Origin: Methanosarcinales archaeon
Lineage (GTDB): Archaea > Halobacteriota > Syntropharchaeia > Alkanophagales > Methanospirareceae
Direction of reading: 5' to 3'
Assembly: GCA_003661125.1 (NCBI GenBank)
Contig: QMVO01000035.1
Location: forward strand, 1 to 10,654
DNA length: 10,654 nt
Within the stretch, counting starts at the first letter, position 1; each line of letters opens with the position of its first letter. The position numbers were made by a program, and so were the translations under genes. A model generated the notes under the pieces. It was not told the DNA's origin. It did no database searches and worked only from the letters and a program-made list of their open reading frames with translations. Shown piece after piece: positions 6,314 through 10,654 of the stretch.

Positions 6314-6904
6314 ATGGATTATTTACCATCATCAGAAGGCATATTGAAAAAGGTTCTTGGATATGGGTACCAGATACAACCAGGAGCTTTAAAAATTCTT
6401 GAGTCGCTGGACGATGAAAAAGCTCTTGAGGTTTTGGACTCCTTTCCAGAGAAGTTCCCGGAAGCGATTGTTATTGAGGTTAAACACGTTGAACGGATTC
6501 TTGAAAAAACGAGAATCAAAAAGACTGCGGAAACGAGGGAGTTTAGATTAAAGCTTAACGGAAAAATAACGCAGATTTACGATGGCAGTGGTCTTATTCA
6601 GCGGTGTCCGAAATGCAACAGATGGATAATAGATAACTTTTGCATAGTTCACAGCGATGTTGAGGGGGTTTGGGATTTAAGAATCAAAGCCAGATTTGAC
6701 GACGGCAAGGAACGATGCACACTGATTTTCAAACGGGATCTGACAGAGAAAAGTGCGAATATTACACTGGAAGAGGCGAAAAAGGTGGGAGAAGCGGCAA
6801 CGCTTGAAAGGATAAGAGAGGCTTTGTTTGGTAAGAATTTTGAGATAGACGGCGTAAAGTTAAACGGTGGAAATTTCCTTGTTACGGATATTAGAGAAGT
6901 ATAA
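6314..6904 (+). CDS. RPA-like zinc-finger/OB-fold protein with PolD-small-subunit-like N-terminus
   Basis: A 196-residue protein in two parts. Residues 1-65 (GYGYQIQPGALKILESL ... AIVIEVKHVERIL) resemble the short N-terminal helical domain of the archaeal DNA polymerase D small subunit (DP1). Residues 75-195 look like the C-terminal OB-fold region of archaeal replication protein A. They include a CxxC-x8-CxxH zinc site (C98, C101, C110, H113), then VEGVWDLRIKARFDDG, close to the D-L-R-x-K-A-x-x-D-D-G signature of archaeal RPA. The likely role is binding single-stranded DNA, perhaps as an accessory to RPA or PolD; it lacks the OB-fold array of a full RPA. The COG3390 RPA-associated proteins are an alternative family of the same size. 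ATG at 6314 was chosen; the ATG at 6307 is in another frame and closes after 31 codons. The stop is one base before the next start, so co-transcription is likely. Confidence 0.6.
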   Translation: MDYLPSSEGILKKVLGYGYQIQPGALKILESLDDEKALEVLDSFPEKFPEAIVIEVKHVERILEKTRIKKTAETREFRLKLNGKITQIYDGSGLIQRCPKCNRWIIDNFCIVHSDVEGVWDLRIKARFDDGKERCTLIFKRDLTEKSANITLEEAKKVGEAATLERIREALFGKNFEIDGVKLNGGNFLVTDIREV

Positions 6905-6905
6905 A

Positions 6906-8219
6906 ATGGCGACCAACGATATATTCTATGGGAAAACTAAAATTTTTGTCATTAAATCTCTTGAGGTACTTGAAGAAATAAAAGGCAGGGAAGGCATACC
7001 TAAAATTTCGATTGAGGAAGGTTCAGATGGTGGAATCGGCACTACTTCCAGATTTATACAAAAACCTGATTTTTCATATTTTATTTTTAAGAATTGGGAG
7101 AAAATAAAAGAACTCCCTGAATATGGGGAATGCAAGAAATATATGTACGAAAATAAAACCATAAATAAACATTTGGATAAATTAGTAAGAACCGTTAAGT
7201 CTGCGGCTCGTATAGATGTCGATAGTTGCCTACAAAGGCTTATTTTAAGAATAATATTAGAATCCGGGAATTTACGGTTTAATGAAAAAATCTTTGAAGA
7301 GTATTTTGAAAAATTAAGAGATTTCTTTACCAATGATAAACTGCAATTCTGCGCATTTGCACCCTTGGAAGGCTTTACAACAGATGTTGATGAGATCCGG
7401 TTGGATACTAATTTGAGAATATTTAAAATACCCACTCACAAATTAGAAGACTTGTTAAAAAATTCGACCTATATGCCTATCCCTCATTTCGAGATGTTAC
7501 TCCTTAGATTTGGAATTGAGAGAATATATGAGACAGATAAAATAATAGGAGAAAGAATAAAAAACCCATCTGATACACCTTCTCAAGAAACTGGGCGAAT
7601 ATTTGATGAAGTGATTTCTGCTTTGAGGTTATTTAAGCCCGGAACTGTTGGTTATAATTTTATTCGAACTGAAGCATTAGATTGGAACCCTATAGGTGGA
7701 GGTTCTATTCATTCAGGAATTTTTACCTACCCATACTTCGGAGAATATCATCTCGAAAAGAACGAAGTCCCAGATTTTAAAAAATTTTTCAAGGAGTTCA
7801 ACAAAAATAAACCAACATTTTTGGATATCCCTCTCAGATATTTTAATTATGCTCACATAAGAGAAAGACCTGAAGACAAATTGATCGATTATATGATTGC
7901 TTTTGAGAGTTTGTTTATTAAGGGAGAGGTAGAATTAAGTTATCGTTTATCTCTCCGGGTTGCAGCCTTTCTTGGAGAAAATCGAGATGAAAAAGGGAGA
8001 GTATTTAATCTAATGAGGGAAGCTTACAATCTTAGAAGTAAAATTGTTCATGGATCAAGTTACAGCAAAAACATTGAAATAAATGAAGCAAAACTCTCTT
8101 TTAGAGAACTCGTTTCGCGGGTTGAGGAATTATTGAGAAGGTCTATTAAAAAATCTATCGAGACAGGGCAAAGACCCAATCAAATATTAGAGAACTCTCC
8201 AGAATCTATTTTTGTTTAG
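6906..8219 (+). CDS. ApeA-type HEPN domain protein, putative anti-phage ribonuclease
   Basis: The start at 6906 gives 437 residues and begins one base after the upstream stop. A longer start at 6867 would overlap the upstream gene, so I did not use it. The C-terminal third (about 318-425) has the ApeA-like HEPN pattern: RERPEDKLIDYMIAFESLF, ELSYRLSLRVAAFLG, then YNLRSKIVHGSS with the Rx4H ribonuclease motif at R377 and H382. The N-terminal half carries FAPLEGF (about 151-157) followed by an IRLDTNLRI stretch, seen in other HEPN proteins of this kind, and probably senses or regulates. HEPN Rx4H proteins cleave RNA, and ApeA-type ones are linked to phage defence; this role is inferred here. Parts of the gene are strikingly A/T-rich (32 G/C in 120 bases at 7081-7200, against 29 in 60 at 4381-4440), which suggests transfer. 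No membrane segment is seen. Confidence 0.75.
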   Translation: MATNDIFYGKTKIFVIKSLEVLEEIKGREGIPKISIEEGSDGGIGTTSRFIQKPDFSYFIFKNWEKIKELPEYGECKKYMYENKTINKHLDKLVRTVKSAARIDVDSCLQRLILRIILESGNLRFNEKIFEEYFEKLRDFFTNDKLQFCAFAPLEGFTTDVDEIRLDTNLRIFKIPTHKLEDLLKNSTYMPIPHFEMLLLRFGIERIYETDKIIGERIKNPSDTPSQETGRIFDEVISALRLFKPGTVGYNFIRTEALDWNPIGGGSIHSGIFTYPYFGEYHLEKNEVPDFKKFFKEFNKNKPTFLDIPLRYFNYAHIRERPEDKLIDYMIAFESLFIKGEVELSYRLSLRVAAFLGENRDEKGRVFNLMREAYNLRSKIVHGSSYSKNIEINEAKLSFRELVSRVEELLRRSIKKSIETGQRPNQILENSPESIFV

Positions 8220-8243
8220 CTATGAACAAAAAATCCGGTCTTA

Positions 8244-8248
8244 GGAGG
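8244..8248 (+). promoter_or_regulatory. Strong Shine-Dalgarno before the restriction-modification gene
   Basis: GGAGG lies 12 bases before the ATG at 8261 and supports that start. It is the only clear Shine-Dalgarno in the window. The 41-base gap to the HEPN gene has no good TATA box, so the gene is probably translated from a shared transcript. Confidence 0.6.
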
Positions 8249-8260
8249 ATGTGAAACTTT

Positions 8261-10555
8261 ATGAACGCTAAGAAAATTCAAGCGAGCTTAAAAAAGCTTT
8301 ATGGGAAAATAAAAAGCGTTAAGGATATTTCGGAGGAAGATTTGAGGGTGGCATTTGTTAAAAGCGGTATTCTTGAAGAGCTTGGTTACGAAGGCGAGTT
8401 AAAAGATATAAGATTTGAGAGAGGAGTGAGAGGAAAAAGAAGCGACCTGCTTGCATTTGACGACTACATGAATGTTGTTTTTGTGGTCGAGTTTAAAAAG
8501 CCTACCGAGGTAGATTTAGAACAAGATTTCGCTCAACTTTGGGAGCGGTATGTAAAACCGCTAAAAGCGAGATATGGGCTGCTTACGGATGGACTGGAAC
8601 TTCTGATATATGAGCGGATAAACTCGAACTGGGAAATAAAATTGAGATTAAATCTTGGCGCGGTTACCTTATCACAGTGCGAAGAAATACATGACTGGCT
8701 AAAAAAGCCGTGCATTGAAAGAACGAGAATTGAAGAAGTACTCGGCTATTTCGAGCGATTTGATAACCCGGAGGAGAGAGTAAATCTATCCACGGAGATT
8801 GCACAGCAGCATTTTTTTGATAGTTTCGAATTGAAAGGGGACTCCATCTTTGTGAACTTGGTTCAAAGGACAATTGGTCTTTTTGATTTTGAATTAGAAC
8901 GATCGAAGTTTCTTAAAAGTGCCTATAACTTCTGGAAGATTTCATACGCAAAGAAGCCAGAGAAGGTGCCAGAAAACTGGCACTGGATAATGGATAAGAT
9001 CGGGCTCGAGAAGAACGAAGAGGATCTCTTCAAATTTATGTTCTGCCTGGAAAGTGCGTATTCTCTGTTTACACGATTGATTTTGGCGAAGGCATGTGAG
9101 GATTACAAATTGCCATACATTGATTTTTCTGATTTCATTAAACGTGAAATTGAGCGGACATCTCACCGAGGAGATATTTCCTCACTTGCATGGCCAATAA
9201 CCACGAAGAATTTGATTGAAAACATGAAGGGAAATCTTGTAAAATCCGTTTTTGAAGGAGATATTTTCTACTGGTGGGAGGACAGTTACAAAGAATTACG
9301 AGCTGGGGATTCTTTATATAGTCCGTATCATCGTTATGAAAAGCAAAAAGCGTATTTTGGTGATGCTCTTGCTGAGATTATATTAACGCTGTACAAGTTC
9401 GACTTTTCTGAGATCGTTGGTGACCCTCTTGGAACGCTCTACCAGCGATATTTTGATAAAGAGACCAGAAAGGCACTTGGAGAATTTTATACGCCAATCG
9501 AGGTTGTGAAGTATATACTCGATGCGGTTGGCTATGAAGGACAGGGCATTATCCACAAGAGATTGTTAGACCCTGCATGTGGCTCCGGGACTTTTCTGGT
9601 AGAAGCGCTGCGGAGATATCTGAAAGCCTTCGGGCAAATCGCAGAGGAAAAGGGCTGGTCGAGGATTTTAAAAGAGCTCTGCAACGAATACTGCATCGCA
9701 GGCTTTGACATTCATCCTTTTGCTACCTTTATGGCTCAGATGCAGTTCATGCTCGTCTTGATTCCCGCATATAAGAAAGCGATGGAAGAAGACCCGAGAT
9801 TTGTTTTGAACCGCTTACCTATTTTCAGAACGGATTCTCTGGTTGATGAAACGAAGGGAGAAGCGATGAAAGTAACCATCGAGACTTTCGAGAGTGGTAT
9901 TCGCTATATTTTAATTGACACGGGCTTGCCAGTTGACGGTGGAAACCTGAAGATAAAAATGCCTTACGATAAAGACGTATTCGGAAAAACGGATTTATTA
10001 AACGTTCAGGAATACTTTGCCGCTCTTCAGGCGGTTTTTGATACGGTGAAAGAATCCGCACGGGAGGAAAAATACGAAGTTGATAAAGAGGAACTGGAAA
10101 GAAATTTTAAGAGGTATCTCGAAGATAAGGAGTGGAACGGATTGGTGTCTTTCTTCACACCCTATGCAGAGCACTTTTTACAGAAGTTCAAGGAACTCAA
10201 AGCGACTTTCGGCGATGGCAAACTGATTAAAACCATCGAGGACATAATGCTTGCTGCGATTCTGAAGAATTACGTGAAGTACGATTTCGTGGTTGGGAAT
10301 CCGCCGTATGTGAGGATACAAACACTCTCGTCTGAGAGCAAAGAAAAGTACGAGGCTATTTATACAACTATCTCAGGGAACTACGATATTTACATACCCT
10401 TTATAGAACGTGGAATTACGTGGTTAAATGATAGCGGAAAGCTGGGCTACATAAATCCTAATAGATTTGCTACTGTAAACTATGGAAGAGGAATAAGAAA
10501 ATACATTCTCCAACAAACAAACCTGCTTGAATTTCTCGTTGTACATAAAGTATGA
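8261..10555 (+). CDS. Type IIG-like restriction endonuclease/N6-adenine methyltransferase fusion, C-terminally truncated
   Basis: 764 residues. The N-terminal nuclease domain has a PD-(D/E)xK pattern: D62 in RSDLLAF, then E77 and K79 in VVFVVEFKK, followed by QLWERYVKPLKARYGLLTDG, as in type I/IIG nuclease domains. A long helical linker (about 150-400) leads to the methyltransferase: GEFYTP at 407-412 (motif X), DPACGSGTF at 437-445 (SAM-binding motif I), and NPPY at 680-683 (catalytic motif IV, N6-adenine). The chain ends 81 residues after NPPY, in LLEFLVVHKV, where related enzymes continue with the rest of the methyltransferase core and then a target recognition domain; full-length relatives are usually around 1,000 residues or more. 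None of the three plus frames after 10555 shows the expected continuation, so a single frameshift is unlikely. The gene is probably disrupted by an insertion, and the product is unlikely to be a working restriction enzyme alone. Confidence 0.85.
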   Translation: MNAKKIQASLKKLYGKIKSVKDISEEDLRVAFVKSGILEELGYEGELKDIRFERGVRGKRSDLLAFDDYMNVVFVVEFKKPTEVDLEQDFAQLWERYVKPLKARYGLLTDGLELLIYERINSNWEIKLRLNLGAVTLSQCEEIHDWLKKPCIERTRIEEVLGYFERFDNPEERVNLSTEIAQQHFFDSFELKGDSIFVNLVQRTIGLFDFELERSKFLKSAYNFWKISYAKKPEKVPENWHWIMDKIGLEKNEEDLFKFMFCLESAYSLFTRLILAKACEDYKLPYIDFSDFIKREIERTSHRGDISSLAWPITTKNLIENMKGNLVKSVFEGDIFYWWEDSYKELRAGDSLYSPYHRYEKQKAYFGDALAEIILTLYKFDFSEIVGDPLGTLYQRYFDKETRKALGEFYTPIEVVKYILDAVGYEGQGIIHKRLLDPACGSGTFLVEALRRYLKAFGQIAEEKGWSRILKELCNEYCIAGFDIHPFATFMAQMQFMLVLIPAYKKAMEEDPRFVLNRLPIFRTDSLVDETKGEAMKVTIETFESGIRYILIDTGLPVDGGNLKIKMPYDKDVFGKTDLLNVQEYFAALQAVFDTVKESAREEKYEVDKEELERNFKRYLEDKEWNGLVSFFTPYAEHFLQKFKELKATFGDGKLIKTIEDIMLAAILKNYVKYDFVVGNPPYVRIQTLSSESKEKYEAIYTTISGNYDIYIPFIERGITWLNDSGKLGYINPNRFATVNYGRGIRKYILQQTNLLEFLVVHKV

Positions 10556-10612
10556 CTTTCTTCATTTTATCCTTTCAAATCAAACGAAAATCCTTAGATA
10601 AAAAAGTCATAC
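10550..10612. repeat. Inverted repeat overlapping the stop of the truncated restriction gene
   Basis: GTATGACTTT at 10550-10559 and its exact complement AAAGTCATAC at 10603-10612 are separated by 43 bases. The stop codon TGA (10553-10555) lies inside the left arm. This could be the end of an inserted element with subterminal repeats, or a hairpin that ends transcription. The premature end of the gene right here favours an insertion boundary. Confidence 0.45.
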
Positions 10613-10623
10613 ATGTTTGAATT

Positions 10624-10654
10624 ATGGAAGAAGTAATTGCCTCACCTTTCATCA
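10624..10654 (+). CDS. Possible start of a new gene, cut by the right edge
   Basis: ATG at 10624 opens a frame reading MEEVIASPFI up to the window end. A TATA-like AGATAAAAAAG is centred about 23 bases upstream, like other starts here. Only ten codons are visible, so the product cannot be named; a transposase of an element beginning near 10550 is one possibility. The opposite strand is also open from the edge down to a TGA at 10575-10577, so the coding strand is not settled. Confidence 0.25.
   Translation, partial: MEEVIASPFI

Noticed and set aside
6867..6905. Upstream start (ATG at 6867) for the HEPN gene, adding 13 residues.
   Set aside because: It lies inside the RPA-like gene. The ATG at 6906 follows directly after that gene's stop and gives a natural N-terminus.
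6926..7435. 169-codon open frame on the minus strand.
   Set aside because: Mirror of the A/T-rich HEPN gene, serine- and leucine-rich with no motif or promoter.
10556..10622. Frameshift as the cause of the short restriction-methyltransferase gene.
   Set aside because: None of the three plus frames after the stop gives the expected methyltransferase continuation, so a simple one-base error does not explain the end.

Overview
The window reads as chromosomal DNA of an anaerobic euryarchaeon. The support is archaeal: TATA-like boxes at a short distance from most starts, few Shine-Dalgarno sites, a UPF0282-type hydrolase, a protein with an RPA-like zinc-finger OB fold, and a class II (B12-dependent) ribonucleotide reductase carrying a mini-intein of the Methanothermobacter RIR1 type. 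A methanogen or ANME-like lineage fits, but nothing here fixes the taxon.

Left half (1-3619): the N-terminal part of a GMC-type FAD oxidoreductase runs off the left edge on the minus strand. It is divergent from a PflA/PflX-like radical SAM protein (570-1598). Next comes a convergent alkaline-phosphatase-superfamily hydrolase on the minus strand (1662-2447), which looks circularly permuted. It is divergent from a UPF0282-like metallo-beta-lactamase-fold hydrolase (2549-3619). These look like single-gene transcription units with short A/T-rich promoter regions.

Centre (3693-6203): an 836-codon nrdJ-type gene for adenosylcobalamin-dependent ribonucleotide reductase. It has an N-terminal ATP cone, the class II catalytic motifs and a C-terminal CxxC tail. 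It is interrupted by a 137-residue mini-intein directly before the cysteine that by family knowledge carries the catalytic thiyl radical. The reductase can be active only after splicing; the extein is 699 residues.

Right half (6314-10654): three closely spaced plus-strand genes form the most interesting part. The first encodes a small protein with a PolD-small-subunit-like N-terminus and an RPA-like zinc finger/OB region. One base later comes an A/T-rich gene for an ApeA-type HEPN protein with an Rx4H RNase motif. After 41 bases and a good ribosome binding site comes a fused PD-(D/E)xK nuclease plus N6-adenine methyltransferase of the type IIG restriction kind. This last gene stops inside the methyltransferase core, before any target recognition domain. 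A 10-bp inverted repeat overlaps its stop codon and a new reading frame opens just before the window ends, which suggests a mobile element boundary. The cluster is best read as an accessory defence locus, possibly a composite system, with a damaged or split restriction gene. No tRNA, rRNA, CRISPR array or riboswitch was recognised.
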